Source: Camellia lanceoleosa
Taxonomy: Eukaryota > Streptophyta > Magnoliopsida > Ericales > Theaceae
Direction of reading: 5' to 3'
Length of the DNA stretch: 64,000 nt
Assembly (NCBI GenBank): GCA_025200525.1
Contig: CM045762.1
Coordinates: 193,538,148 to 193,602,147 of the forward strand
The notes under the pieces are model-generated. The model made no database searches, was not told the origin of the DNA, and saw only the letters and a list, made by a program, of their open reading frames with translations. This document shows, piece by piece, positions 11,528 to 25,759 of this stretch. The position numbers and the translations under genes are program-made. How positions within the stretch are numbered: position 1 is the first letter of the stretch; each line of letters starts with the position of its first letter.

Positions 11528-12655
11528 ACCTTTCCCAAAATTACTTCCCTTTTTATTTTTTATAATGCATCATAAATACAAACTTTTGTTTTCTTTCTTT
11601 ATTCTTCTTCCTGAAACTACAACCAAACTAAATAACAACACATAATAGAGCATGAAAAAGAGATTGAATGGCCAAGATTTAAATGTACATCAATTAATTA
11701 GTCAATTAAGATCTGCTAATAAGAACAATATTATATCAACAAGAATCAAAGATTAAACCCTTAAATAAATAACATTTATAAAAAACACTCTCAAATCAAA
11801 ACACATACAGCTTTTTGTAAGAAATATTTTTTGTGTTTAACGAAAAATAAATGAAACAGTAAACAAAATAAATACTTTACTTACAAAACAATTGAATAAA
11901 TACAGTCAAACAACCAGACCAAGTTGAGTGTGTGACACTCTATCCTTAAGATAGATTCACCCGCCGCAGTGGTGCTTACGACCTTCTTGAGCGTCTATCT
12001 TCTAGGATACAATGATCTTCTGTGACGACCCGGACTTGCTAATCGTGATTTTAATTAATTAATTATGTGTTAATTCTAATTGAACTAAGTGCCTAGTAAT
12101 TTAATTTGTACATATCTATTCAAATTGGAAAATTACCTATGAAGGTTGCAACTTTGAAATTGAAATCGACAATCTTATTGGGTGCACAAATTGAAATTGA
12201 GTACATGGATGGGCTTATGGAAATTTTTAGAACCATTTGGAAAATTTAATTGAAAATTGATTCAGTTTATTGAAATTGTCTGTGATTGAATTGAGCCTTA
12301 ATTGGACCTATTAATTATGTTCCTACATGTTAATTATGTGATTAAGTGTTATTGATTGTTATGAGATTTATTAACTTGTATTGTTTGAACAGATAGGTTA
12401 GAATGAAAATTAAACCTGTCTGATTCGCTAATTTTAACAAGTTAGAATTAAATAATTTGATAGGAATTAGAGCCTTATTCGCTCACACTAGTATAATTAA
12501 ATTAAATTTAGTATAATTGAGATCTTATTGTGATGAGGATTAATTTAATTTGCGTAGATTTGATTTTTATTTAACTTAATTAGAATGATTTAATGGTTTA
12601 AAATTAATTAATTAATAATAATAATTTAAAATACTACTCATTTTTTTTAATCAAC

Positions 12656-14997
12656 TGCAACAACCCCTATCTGTAATTAGCCACTAATCTGTATTTAATG
12701 ATGTTAATGAGAGGATTAAAATAAATTATGTGTTTATTCTGCACTTTGTATGATATTGGCTTTCTATCTATTACTTATAGAAATATCTGTTTGGAATTCC
12801 ACTTTAATATGTAAATTGAAAGCCTTATCGGCATCCGAAGCCGAAATTGGCTATACCGATATGTTATTTGGAATTTTTAGAACCTTATGGCAAATTTTAT
12901 TAAAAATTGATTAAAGTCTGATTCGTTAAGTCGCATTTGGCAAGCCTTATGTTCTAATTAATGTGTTTTAGCACCATAAGCTTATATGCAACCCTTAAGC
13001 TCATTTGTGAGCTCATTTTCTTTCATCCCTTGAGTGGAAAAATCTGGTGAGACATTTTAGAGAGAGAGGGAGCACAATTCTAGAGAGAGAGAATGAGAGA
13101 TTGAAGAAGAATTGAAGGCTATAGCTTGAATTGATCAAAGATTGTGCAAGTACCTAACTAATTGAAGACTCTAGGTAAGGATTTAAAACTTAATTACGAC
13201 TTTTAACCATCAAGTAGATCATTTCAAGAAGAATTTGTGATTTTGTACAAGAATTGGACCAAAGATGTTGAATTTAGAGTTAATTCATGCATGCATGTAC
13301 ATTTTTTTACAAATTGAGCATGATTTCCATGAAATCTCTCTTGCATGTTTGAAATTCATCTCTATTTGGGGAAATCATTAAGTTTCAAGTTATTTTGTGG
13401 TGTTTGACCATGTTTTGAGAAGTTTGATACAAGAAAAATTCATGCATGTTGTGTTCATGAACATTCATCATGTTTTAAGTTGAAATTGTGAGTTTTTAAC
13501 AAATCCTTAGGCCATGATTTTATGAAATAATCCTAAATTCTTCATGTTTTACAAGTTTACTATGTTATCTAAAGTTTTGGGGCCCAAGAGATGTGTTTTG
13601 AAGGTTGGAATTTGAGTTTTGAGCTTGGCGATCAAATCTGGAAATTCCAGAAATTTGATCCATGCTCGAGCATGGAACTCTACGCTCGAGCGTGCACTTT
13701 GAATTCATGCACCACGTTCGAGCGTAGGTCAAGCACCTGTTGAGCGTGAAAATCTTGCATCTAGTACTTTTTGAGTTCTGATCCGCTCGGCGAAAGGCAC
13801 GCCGGCGGAGCTTCATTGCATGTCAGATTCGGCTGGGAAACCCATGCTCGAGCGTAAACCCCATTTTCAGAAATTTTGCCTAAGTGTTTCAAGACATGTT
13901 TTGGCATCCTCATTGCATCTTAGGCATTCCTAAGCCTTAATTAAGCCATAGTAATGAGGTTATGGATTATAAACACACTAAGGAATAAATGTACTAAGTT
14001 ATGAGATTCAAGAGTGTGTTTTGAGCAATGTGTTAAGGAAGAACAAGAATCAATATGATGTAAGCTAAGCCGTATTGGCCACATGAATGTGTAATGATAA
14101 GACATGTTTGTGTTATGTATTTTGTGATTGTAGGTCAAGACTCGAGGATTGATTGACCACTTACTGGAACCACTATGAGTAACGTTATTGTAAAGATACG
14201 TTCATATGAGTTATGTTCCAAATGAAATATGATAAGCTATGATTTTTGAAATGTTATCTGTTTTCGTGAACGAATATTCCATGTTTGAAATCTATTATGG
14301 CATCCATAGATAGTCCCAAGTCATGGTGGACGACATGAAAATGCGGGTCCATGACATACAAGTTTACGAGATCTCGTTAGCCACTTCATTGTGGTGATAT
14401 GTGTTTAATTGGTATCCGGAACCGATTACTCTAGTTGGAAGACGTTCTGTGATGTGTTCTATAGGATGTACCATTATTATGTTCTGATATGAAAATGATT
14501 ATGCTCTGGTCTATTTTCTACTTTTGATATATTCGGATTTCGTTCACTAAACCCTTTACCTTAATGTTATTCATTAGGCTTTAGCTCATTGTGTGTATAT
14601 ATATGTATATGTGAGCATTCTGGAGCCCGAGCCTGAAGGCTTTTGTCTGGATCTGTGTTCTGTTGTTAGCCAACCATTGCGCCTCACGTGGAGGTTCCCG
14701 AAGCGTCCTGTGTTTAAGTTCTGTGGTTTCTGTTTATTTAAGACTTGATTTGATGTTGTTGGCTATACTTAAAATACTGTAATGTGTGTGGGTATAATGT
14801 ATAACTACCGGTTATGTTTATAAAGTTTTAAATATTCTATTTCATATAAGTCAGCACAGCTCATTGGATAACTATAATTATGTATTTGCTTCCATTAGCC
14901 CCTTAATTTTGTTAATCTGTTCAGAGGCCTTCGGTAGTCCAAGGATTACTGGGCGGTTACGATGCTAAACCTATAGGCGTGGGTTTGGGTCGTGACA
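12656..14997 (+). mobile_element. solo LTR B nested in solo LTR A
   Basis: A 2342-bp block from TGCAACAACCCC to GGGTCGTGACA, flanked by TCAAC (12651-12655 and 14998-15002). The outer LTR resumes directly after it. It has no internal retroelement domain. Between 13662 and 13852 are six imperfect palindromes of the type GCTCGAGC. Intron-like signals lie at 13175 (donor) and 14133 (acceptor). Confidence 0.9.
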
Positions 14998-15073
14998 TCA
15001 ACAAACATAATAAGAGAGAGAGTAGTTGGTTACTTATATTGAGTCTCATCTAACACACCAAACAAGACCCACG

Positions 15074-15100
15074 AAGAGAGAGAGAGAGAGAGAGAGAGAG
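15074..15100. repeat. (GA)n microsatellite
   Basis: About 13 GA units in the purine-rich leader-like part of solo LTR A. Confidence 0.95.
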
Positions 15101-17123
15101 GAAAGAAATAGTCATCTTGAGAGTTTGAGCTCAAAGAAGAATTGAAGGAAGAAGAAAGAAGGGGCTTGATTCATATTGCATTAAATCATCAAACTAAGGT
15201 AATTTCCACCTCCTAATTCATGAAATTGAAATGATACATTATTAATTCATAGAATCTAAGTTCAAATAGGAAGAACATAAGCTTACTTGAGTTGAATTTA
15301 TAATTAATTAGAAGATTTGCTCATGTAATTAAGAGCTTAGGACATGCATGTTAGAAAATGGTAAAATTGTTCAAATTAACTCCTAATCTTTACATGTATG
15401 GCATATTCTTAAGAGAACTTGGGTTCTAAACTTGTTTTTAACCATGATTCATGGAGTTTAAAGAGAGATTAAGTATGAATTAGAGCTTGGGTTCAAGAAA
15501 ATGGATGTTTCATGAAATTGAGTTTCAAAAATGGAAGAATGAGTTTAATTTGATATTTAGAGCCTCATAAGAATTCAATTAAAAATCTGATTTAGGTTTG
15601 TAAAATTAGATGTAGTCAAATTAAGACTTAATTAAATTCAATTGAAATTGAGTTAGGCTTAACATTATGGAAATAAATGTGAAGATTAATTATTTGGGCC
15701 TTGATTTGCTTGAAAATGGAGTTGAAATTGCAAAATGTACATATTTAGGAGTTTCTGATTCAGTAATTTAAATATGACTGAATAATTGTAATTTATGAGC
15801 CTAATTTAACTTTGATTGTGTAATTAGTGAACTTAATAAGGGTTGTCATATGATTAGATTATTTATATTTAATTAGTTTGGTTAATACATAGCTAAACCT
15901 ATTTTAATTGGAGGTTAATAATCTAATTTATTCCTAATACTAGTTATCTATATTTAAAATGAATGAAAGAAAAATTAATAGGAGTAACCGAATGAAAAAT
16001 TAGAATAAAATGAGAGAAAACGAATAGAGATCGAACGATCGAATTGTGAGAGTGTGATTGTAATTGTGTTGTGCTTGACTTTATTTGTTTAGGTCGGACG
16101 CCGAACCATTAGTACGTGTACCGAGGAGCCTACTGTGAGTAACACTGTTATAAAGATATGTTCAATTTTTTGATTGATAAATTATATTGTTTTCTGAAAT
16201 GATACTTTTCTATCGATTGAATGATGATCCTAATTTCTGAACTGTATTCGTGGCATCTATAGCATATTGTTATTGTTATTGATACAGAGATCTCTTTCAG
16301 TTCTAAATCTTGGAACTATTGTTATTGTATGATGGCCATCAATTGATTGTTCGGTCTTTAAGACTTATTGTATTGTATTGTTACTATTGGATGTACCACG
16401 TATGACCTTTATGAATATGAACATGTTTGAAAGTGATTGATTGAATCGAATGATTGAACGATTGATTGACAAAGATATTGATTGAAATCGATTGTTTCAA
16501 AGACCGTAAGGATATCATTCTTAACCTCTTTACACATATGTTATTCACTGAGTTCTAGCTCACTGTTTATTATATATATGTAGGTGATCGAGTATCGGAT
16601 CAAAGCTAGTGGCGTCGACCCGAACCCTTGTTTTGTCAATCCAGTTATTGTGCCTCACTGCGAGGTTTCGAACCAACATGTGTCAAGGCTCTTTGGGTGG
16701 TTCAAATTCACCCATTTGATATTGGTAAAGTGAAATGAATGTTTTATGACTTTTGTTAATACTGTTCTCGATAATGGGAATTAATCCCTACATTGTGTTT
16801 TGTCTTGTATATATGTATTTTATGGGCATAAGTGTTTCTGTATATAACTATGTATATGAAAATTTATTTCTATTCAGGTCCTTACAGCTCATTGGATGAT
16901 GTATGTTATTATTGATTGTCTTCCGTCAGCCTCTTTATATTGTATTATTGTCATTATTGTAAAACAGGCCTTCGATAATCACAGATTACTGGCCGGTTAT
17001 GACGCTAAACCTATAGAGGCGGATTTGGATCGTGATATCTTCTTAGAGTGAAGTAGCACTACAATTACTCTGAACAACGAACCAAACCTATGTTTTGAAC
17101 TCTCTGATTTACTAAGACTAAAT

Positions 17124-17300
17124 AGCCCTGTTTGGTAGAGCTGTGGAAAAGTTCTTATAGCTTATGCCTAAACAGCTTTTAGCTTATAACTATGAACATA
17201 AGCTGATTTTTGACTTCTAAAAAGCTATAAGCTATAAGCTAAACCAAATACATCAAAATAGCTTAAATTAAGCTAAAAGCTGAAATAAGCAGCTTTAATA
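17124..17300. mobile_element. short insertion (MITE-like) in the 3' LTR of C2
   Basis: About 177 bp present here but absent at the matching point of the 5' LTR (near 26046), so it was added after C2 inserted. It starts AGCCCTGTTTGGTAGAGC, ends CAGCTTTAAT, and is full of short inverted AGCTTATAGC/GCTATAAGCT words. Exact termini and target duplication are unclear. Confidence 0.65.
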
Positions 17301-20132
17301 TATGCAAGAAAAAATGCAGAATGGAGGAAAGGAAACCCAAATTTTTCTACTTGTAAATTTTGGAGAGTAATTATCTTTAAATAGTCATAGAAGAGAACTG
17401 TTGGAATAGGCATGGTATCTGTTCAATTTGAATTCAAAAAGACACATCTGTTTGAAGGAAAAACAGTTACGGAGGGAAACCAACTTCCTGAAAAAATAAT
17501 ATATAATATTATGTTATTCCTGCACCGGCAACCATTGTTTCCTACGTGGGACAAGAGAAATTACCAAAATTGAACCTTTGGTGGCAATTTCCAATTCACA
17601 TGAAAATGGTTTTCACCAAACCAGTGTATAATCTTAATCTCCACATGGACATGAACAGCTTTGCTTCTTGGATTGCCGGTAAATTTGGCTCCAATGTTCA
17701 CCAAAAAATATTGGTGAAAACCCATTTTTTCCAACAATCCCCCACAAGAATGAAATTGACAGACAAAAGATGCAACAACATGATGACATTAAAGAGAGTA
17801 CAAAATTTGGAAACATTTTGCATAGGAGAGGTAGCTTTTGGCTTTGAACCTTTCCTTGTGAAACACTATAGGATTTACTAGCTAATCAGTGAACGCAATA
17901 TCTTGAATTGTTCAGCCGTTTGTGTAAACCAAGACGATAGGAGCCATACAAAATATCCCCAGACATAGTTCGGTTCTCACGATTGTGTTTATTTTTGCCC
18001 TGAACAACCTGGTTTTTCATGAGTGCTCTAGAAAATTCCAGTCTTACAATTTTCATAGAACCGGCCTAGTTCACACTCACATAGGTGATTTTTATGAAGA
18101 GTATCCTACCATACTCCACTAGAATTTTCTCTAGAAATCATTAAAAGCTTAACTTGCCCTAAACTTTTTGCATGTATCACTATTACATTATAGAAATGGG
18201 TAGGAGATTAACTCCCTAATGATCTTAATGAGTCATACACAACTCGGTTGTCCTTTTAAACCTATTGGGATCTCCAGTCAACTAGGTTGGATTGCTGTTA
18301 TGATAACTCTTATTTAATAGGCTTAAGTCCCATTCCCTTCGATGCATTTTCAACTTGCTCTCATGCTAATTCTTTGGTTAGAGGATATGATAGATTGTCT
18401 TTAGACTTTATATATTCAATAGATGTAATTCCATTTGAGAGTAGTTGTTTAATGGTGTTATGTCTACGATGTATGTGTCGTGACTTACCGTTATACATAT
18501 TACTCTGTGCTTTTCCGATTGCTGATTAACTATCACAATGTATGCATATAGCATGCACAGGTTTTGGCCACATTGGAATATCTTCTAAAAATTGGCAAAG
18601 CCATTTTGCTTTTTCTTCTCCTTTATTTAAAGCAATAAATTCTGATTCCATAGTGGACCTAGCAATACAAGTCTGTTTGGAAGATTTCCAAGACACGGCT
18701 GCACCTCCGAGTGTGAAGACGTATCCACTAGTGGATTTTGAGTCTCTAGTGTCTCATATCCAGTTAGCATCACAATATCCTTCAAGTACAGCTGGATATC
18801 TAGTATAGTGTAATGACCCGACCCTCGTATATGTTTTCTGGTATACCTTGAGTCCCTTACTTTGTACCTTCATATGTTTACTGTGAAATCTCATGTGGAA
18901 TTAAGTTTAACTGGATGAATTTTATGATTAGAGAATCATATCTGTTTCATAAAAGAAATATTAGTTACAATTCTAGTGTTTGAATCAGAAATTGAAGGCC
19001 TTAGAAGCTTAATAATCTGAAATTGACCTTATATTTGAGATTAGCATAATTTTTAAGTCATAATAAGTATTTTTGTGAAAATTTGATTTGGAATGATTAA
19101 ATTGGATAAATTTTGTCTTATTCAATTATATATATATATATATATGTACATATGTACATGCTTAGCCATTTTGACTTATGAACCTCAAAACAAATATCTC
19201 CTGGAGAGTAGAAAAGGAGAATTAAGGAAGAGAAGGGTTGGAAAGGAAGAAAAAGAAATTCAACGAGGAAGAAATTTGGGGAAATTGGGAAGTCATCTAG
19301 AGATTAAGGCTTAAGGTGAGTTTAACCCACCTAGTTCTATTCCTTTTCTTGCTAGAAAATAGGAATCTCTTGGTGTTGTGTAACTTAGAGTTGTAATGGA
19401 AGTTATATATGTGTGTGTGTTGAAGAATTAGCATGATAATTATAACATTTATTTGTTTTGTTTTCATTCCCTTGGTTACCAAGCTTGAATTCATCCTTAT
19501 GATCAATGGCTATGTGTATGTATATATGTGTGTGTGAAGATGGGAATATTATGAAGTTGAGTTGTGTTTGTGAGTTAAGATTAAAGATTCAAATCGTACA
19601 TAGATTGATCTATGTTGTAACTTCTATTTACATGATTTTTGACCCATGTTTAACAATTAAAAGAACCTATTTTGAGCCTTGAAAGAGGGTACCAAAAATG
19701 GGATTTTGTACAAATTTTGGACTGCTCTCACACTGAAATCGCCGTACGTGCGGGGATCTTGGCCGCACGTGCGGGATCAACCACCGCACGTGCAGGGCTC
19801 ACAGCCACATGTGCGGCCCAAGCTGGAAAAAATGAGTTGCTCTGTTTTACGTGCTTAACCCTTCGGTATTTTTGGAAATTGTGTTTGATGTCCTTAAGAT
19901 GCCTGTAAATTCATTTGAAGTAAAATGAAGCAGGAAATGAATTAAGAAAGAAAAGGAACTAATGGATAAGTTGTGTACATGTGTAGGGCATAACCCGGGA
20001 GAGACAAGCGCTCCTTTATAGCATAGTGAGTAATAGTACTAAATGCACCTTAATCACGTTCAGAATTATTGTTATTAATGTTATGTGTAACATGTATGCT
20101 GCTTATGAAACGATGTGAAATATGAAATGATA

Positions 20133-20300
20133 AGGCCGAGGGCCAACTTGTGAATCTGTAACTTGTGAAACTATGAATCCCAAAGGCCGAGGGCCAATTT
20201 GTGAAGTTGTGCATCTAAGTTGTGAAACTAAAAAGCCAAGGGCTATTTTTGTGAATATGTGAACCCATCAGGCCAAGGGCCAATCTGTGAAGTTATGAAC
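20133..20300. repeat. tandem repeat inside solo LTR C
   Basis: Four degenerate units built on AAGGCCGAGGGCCAA...TTGTGAA. Each unit contains the near-palindrome GGCC-GAG-GGCC. Confidence 0.75.
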
Positions 20301-20867
20301 TGACGAGGTCGTTCGGAACCTATGAAATGAATACTACAGTCTAACATCATTATGTGATTCACGTTAGAATGTGAATTGTCCTGTCTCCATGAATAGTACT
20401 GGAATGACACATATGCTTTCTGTAAATAATTATTATTAATGTTATGATAAACCATGGGAAATCTAAGAGCATTATTGAGTAGTATATTTTATTTATGATT
20501 GATGATGAATACTAACATTCAGTTGTCTACAAGATAGCTATATTGATTTACAACGAATAATAGAACGTATGCGCATTGTAGAACTATGGTATTTACGTAT
20601 CTCTGGAATCATTCAATCGGTAAAATGTATGTACCTTTTGTTAACACTTATCAGCAACATTCTATTAAGCTTATATCAACTACGTTAATTCATTTGAATA
20701 ATGGAAAGAATGTATGTACTTTCTGTATGGTTCTGAAGTTAATCTGATTTGATGATTTCTGGTATGGAACAAAGTGCTGTATGGAACTAAGTGCTACACT
20801 TTGGTGGGAGTCACCTCTAGAATCCGTATAAGCCACCTCTTGAATCCATACATATATATATATATAT

Positions 20868-21105
20868 ATGTTTCTGGGCCGAAAGGTCGTTACAGATATG
20901 TTTACGGGCGAAAAGTCGTTTCAGATATATTTACGGAAGGCCATTACTCAGATATGTTTCGACCGAAGGCTATTCTCAGATATGTTTTCGGGCGAAAGGT
21001 CGTTTCAGATATTTCTGAGCCGATGGCCGTTCTGTTATTTCTGGGTCTATGGCCGATTTGTATCTGTAGACCTATGGCCATTCTATACATATTGGGCTTA
21101 AAGTC
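20868..21105. repeat. second tandem repeat inside solo LTR C
   Basis: Six or more degenerate units of about 30-35 bp, of the type TTTCGGGCGAAAGGTCGTTT CAGATATG. The overlapping reading frames here (20774-21115) are by-products of the repeat. Confidence 0.75.
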
Positions 21106-24100
21106 ACTCTGTTAAGAAAACTGGACCTATGACTGTTTGGAAATAATTACATAATGTAATCAATCATATGTCTCTGCAATTTTATGCTTTATTATTTAAG
21201 CTAAACCTTACATTATTTATGTACTATTATTCATTGAGTTTCGCTGATTCTGTATTTTGTCTGTATCTATAGGTAATCAGCCGGGAGACCAGTCCTAACC
21301 CTTAAGGCTCGTCTCTCTCTTGTCAACCTCAATGTGTCCAGGCACTTAGCCGAAGCCTGTGTATTTCGTAAGGTGTTGTTAGTCTTTTTTTGGGCTTATG
21401 CCTTGGTTGTCTTTCATTAATATGTTTTGTTATACGCCCAACTGTGGGCTGAGTCGAAGTATGTATGTGTATGTTTTCTGCATATTATTTACTTAATATG
21501 ATGTTATGATCCTGGCATAATAGTGATAGCTCAATGGAATAGATTTTTGGTTATCAGGTGCTTCCATTCAGGCCCCATACGTTACAGATATTGGTTTTAT
21601 GTCTATTTCTGATGTGGTCATGCCAAAACTTTTAGGGGCGGTTTTGGGACGTGACATATAGTATAGCCCAATTTTCTTAGTAAACTTGAGGTATCTCAGT
21701 ACTTTAATAATAGCTCTCCAGTGTTTTACTCCTGGATTACTTGTATACCTCTTTAATTTACTTACAGCATACGCTATATCAGGTCGTGTGCAATTCATTA
21801 AGTACATTAAGCTTCCAATTATCCGGGCATAATCTAATTGAGAAATACTTCCGTTTCCATTCTTTGATAAGTAAATATTTACATTAATAGGTGTTCTAGC
21901 ATGATGATTATTATCGTTTCTGAATTTCTCAAGTATTTTCTCTATGTAATGTGATTGTGACAAACCATATCCTTCAGATGTTTTGGTAATTTTCATACCA
22001 AGTATAACATCTGCAATGCCCATATTCTTCATATGAAAATGTTTATTCAATATTTTCTTAGTAGTTTTAATCATGTCTTTATTACTACCAATGATGAGCA
22101 TATCATCAACATAAAGGCATACTATGACATACTCTTTATCTGTGTTTTCAATGTAAACACATTTGTCATATTCATTTGTTTTAAACCCATTTAACATCAT
22201 TGCATTGTCAAATTTTTCATGCCACTGCTTTGGTGCTTGCTTTAATCTATATAAAGACTTGACAAGTTTGCATACTTTCTTCTCTTTTCCTGGAATAATA
22301 AATCCCTCTAGTTGTTCCATATAAATTTCCTCATTTAATTCACCATTTAGGAAAGTCGTTTTCACATCTATTTGATGTATCTCTAGATTATACAATTCTG
22401 TAACTGGTGAATATGTATCTCTAGATTAAGCATTCGAATGAATGTTATTCTTGTGACCAGTGAATATGTATCAAAATAATCAAGGCCTTCTTTTTGTTTG
22501 TATCATTTGACCACAAGTCTTGTCTTGTATTTATCAATCAATCCATCTGCTTTCATTTTCCTTTTGAATATCCATTTATATTCAAGAGGTTTACAGCCAG
22601 GTGAAAGATCCACCAATTCCCAAGTTTGATTTTGCAAGATGGATTCAACTTCACTATTTATAGCTTCTTTCCATAAAGGAGCTTAAGGACTGGACATAGC
22701 CTCTTTAAAAGTTTTAGGCTCATTTTCTAACAAATAAGTCAAAAAATTCGGACCAAATGATTTCGAGGTCCTAGCCGCTTACTACGTCTAGGTTCATCTT
22801 TTTCCGTTTGATTTGGTTCTTGCTCAAACTCTTCTCTTTGTTCTTGATTATTAGTGTTAATAGAATCATAAGATCTTTTGACAAAACTAATCTCTTGTCC
22901 AGTTTTGCTAGGAAAAATATGTTCAAAAAATGTTGCATTCCTAGATTCAATAATGGTATTTACATGCATTTCTGAATGTTCTGATTTGTAAATCAAGAAC
23001 CGATATGCACTACTATTATTCGCATATTCGATAAATATGCAGTCAACAGATTTTGAGCTAATCTTAGTCTTTTGGAGACCCGGAATAGCCACTTTAGATA
23101 AACACCCCCACACTTTTAAGTATTTGAAGGATGATACTCGACCATGCCATAATTCATAAGGTGTTTTATTAACTTTCTTTCGGGAAATTTTATTAAGAAT
23201 GTAATTAACAGAAAGTATTGTTTCACCCTATAAGTTTTGAGGTAACCCAGAAGTTAACAACATGGCATTCATAATTTCTTTTAGAGTCTTGTTTTTTCGT
23301 TCAGCAACTCAATTTTGTTGTGGTGAATAAGGTGCGGTGGTTAGGCGAATAATCCCGTGTTGTTACAAAATTCACCAAAAGATGACTAATATTCATTTTA
23401 TCTATCACTTCTTAAAATTTTAATTTTCCTACCAAGTTGATTTTTAACTTCATTCTTATATTGAATGAATGTCTCCAAAGCTTCATCTTTGGTTCTTATT
23501 AAATAAGCATAACTATATCTAGTACAGTCATCTATAAAAGTGATAAAGTATTTTTTTCCACCTCTAGTTTGAATTGATTAAAATCACAAATGTCACTATG
23601 AACTAGTCCAAGTGGTTCTACTTCTTTCAATGGAGCGGAATGGAGTTCTTGTTGACTTAGCTTCCACACAAATTTCACATTTATGACTTGGATTTAATTC
23701 AAACTTCGATAAATATTCCATATTAATTAGTCTACAAATAGATCCATAATTAACATGTCCTAATCTACTGTGCTATAAATACGAAGACTCAAGCAAGTAA
23801 AAAGAAGATGTAGTCTTATTATTAATTGTAAGCATAACAGTCATTACATTCATCTTGAACAACTCGTCAGTCATGTAACCTTTTCCCACATACATCCCAT
23901 TTTTGGTTAGTACAAATTTGTCACTCTCAAAAACCAATATAAATCCATTTTTGCTCAACAGTGATCCGGAAACAAGATTCTTGCGGATGTCCGGTATATG
24001 TAGCACATTGGTGAGCATGAGTTCTTTTCCTAATGTCATTTTCAAAATAACCTTCCCTTGGCCTTCAACAGTAGAAGTCAAGGAATTGTCCATGAATAGT

Positions 24101-25742
24101 TGTTCTCCATTGTCTTGCTTAGTATAAGAAGTAAACATTTTCTTGTCGGCACAAATGTAACGAGTGGCTCCAATGTCTACTCACCATTCTTTGGGATTGC
24201 CAACTAAGTTCACTTCAGAAACAACTACAGTAAGGTTAAGATCATCAACACCATTGGAAAGATTATCAACTTCGGTTACATTTGCTTGAGTGGGTTTCTT
24301 GCTTAAGTTTCATTTGCCTTTGCCTTTATGCTTATTATGACAGTCCTTGGCTCGATGTGCTTCCTTGTCACAAATATAACACTTGCCAGTAAACTTGTAT
24401 TTCTTGTTGTCCCTTTTTTTAGGACCTTCCGAAATACTACCTCTTTGATACTTGCGTTTCTTCCCCTTATGTGCCTATTTCACCACATCTGCCTTGGACT
24501 CCATAGGATGTTTTCCTGTTTTTTTCTCAGAGATCCGATTGTCCTCTTCAATCCTCAGCTACACAATAAGTTCTTCCAAAGTCATCTCCTTGTGCTTTAT
24601 GCTTTAAATAATTTTTGAAGTCCTTCTATCCCAGTGGTAATTTTTCCATTAAGGCAGCAACTTGAAAGGACTCGCTGAGAGACATGCCCTCTGTATGAAT
24701 GTCATGCAGAATCAACTGTAAATCCTGTGCTTGACTGATAATAGTCTTCAAGTCTGTCATCACAAAATCCAAAAATTTACGAACGATGAATTTCTTCATG
24801 TCAGCATCTTCGGTCTTATATTTCTTCTCCAAAGAATCCCAAAGTTCTTTGGTTGTCTTAATGGGGCTATAGACATTATATAAAGTATTATCCAACCCAT
24901 TCAAGATATGATTGCGACACAGGAAATCGGTATGTTTCCAAGTATTGACTGCAACAACAACTTGCTGATCAGTCTCATCTTCCTTCAGTGTAGGAGCATC
25001 TCTACAGAGAAATCTAGCTAGATTCAAAGTAGTGAGATAAAACAACATCTTCTGTTGCCATCTCTTGAAATTAGTTCCAATGAACTTTTCTGGCTTTTTC
25101 TCATGATTTATCGGCACTGTTGGAAGGATAGGAGCACTCACAACAACAGCAGAATTTTGGGCAGTAACAATACCCATACTAGAACCAATTTGAACATTTC
25201 TAGAGGTCATAATTTTGATAAAAACCAAATCAGTTTATTCTTATTAATATATGGAAATAAAATAAAAAATTGTAGCACTAGAAAACCAGTCAAAACTATT
25301 AAAAAAAACAATTTTAAAAACAATTCCAGAACTAAAGCTAGCAAACCAAAATTTTGTTAAAAACAGTTTGTAATGAACTATTTCTAGTACTAGAAAACAG
25401 TATTTAAAAACCAAGTTTACTAAACCAGTTGTGTTAAAATAGAGTGTTCCAGCAAACAAAGTTTCAAAAAGAAGTAAAAAAAAAAAAAAAACAGTGTTTA
25501 AAAACCAACCAGAAACCAGTTTTGTTAAACAACACAGTGGTTTTTGGCACACAATGTTTCATAAAGAAACAAACCAAAACCAGCAATAACAAACAATTCT
25601 AGTAGCCGAACAAAACCAAATGGGCACTAGAACCAACCAATAAAATAATGTTATCAAGATACAATTTCTAGAACCCGTAGACAACCAGTTCGGAAGAATA
25701 ATGAAATAAAGAAATAGATATTGTAATCACAGAAAATAAAAG

Positions 25743-25759
25743 GGAATTTGTCTTAAGAT
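25743..25759 (-). other. putative primer-binding site of C2 (not initiator Met)
   Basis: The bases just inside the 5' LTR read ATCTTAAGACAAATTCC on the minus strand. They do not match TGGTATCAGAGC. The corresponding bases in C3 (53831-53847) are nearly identical, so the site is shared and probably functional. I cannot name the tRNA. Confidence 0.5.

Larger units (their letters stand above)
12021..17037 (+). mobile_element. solo LTR A (long-LTR family), interrupted by B
   Basis: It starts TGTGACGACCC and ends GATCGTGATA, with TCTTC repeated on both sides (12016-12020 and 17038-17042). Outside these bases the C2 LTR continues without loss. No primer site, gag or pol lies inside, so this is one LTR left after recombination. 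It is about 2.67 kb once B is removed. Intron-like signals are a donor at 15199, an acceptor ending 16092, a donor GTGAGT at 16135 and an acceptor ending 16583. Confidence 0.9.
11816..17736 (-). repeat. 3' LTR of C2, split by insertions
   Basis: The pieces 11816-12020, about 17038-17123 and about 17301-17736 align in order with 25760-26524. The gaps are solo LTR A/B and a short insertion. The LTR ends CCAACA at 17736. A purine-rich tract follows on the minus strand (read TTGTGGGGGAT, 17737-17747). Confidence 0.9.
18809..21656 (+). mobile_element. solo LTR C in the RNase H region of C2
   Basis: A 2848-bp block from TGTAATGACCCG to GGGACGTGACA, flanked by TATAG (18804-18808 and 21657-21661). 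The RNase H coding sequence is continuous if it is removed. It has no internal genes. It contains CGCACGTGCG-type palindromes (19740-19820), two tandem-repeat tracts, and intron-like signals: donor 19316, acceptor ending 19986, donor GTGAGT at 20026, acceptor ending 21272. Confidence 0.93.
18310..25210 (-). pseudogene. C2 copia gag-pol, broken and interrupted
   Basis: Minus-strand polyprotein remains. Gag (24626-25210) has the UBN2-type block [25 protein letters not shown] knuckle follows near 24340-24390, then a degenerate protease site (DIGAT in place of D-S/T-GAT) near 24170. A GAG-pre-integrase and protease region covers 23773-24138. Integrase remains lie between about 22740 and 23720, with several stops. 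A long RT frame (21662-22395) keeps LYVDDM. RNase H is cut in two by solo LTR C: it starts upstream of 21661 and finishes at 18310-18800, with the stop at 18310-18312. The order matches C3. Stops and shifts show it is dead. Confidence 0.9.

Noticed and set aside
14997..17037. A separate element starting right after solo LTR B
   Set aside because: This is the remainder of solo LTR A. The TCAAC repeat on both sides of B and the TCTTC repeat outside A show the nesting.
20774..21115. 113-codon plus-strand frame
   Set aside because: It covers the tandem repeat in solo LTR C and a (TA)n run, and its frames shift with the repeat.
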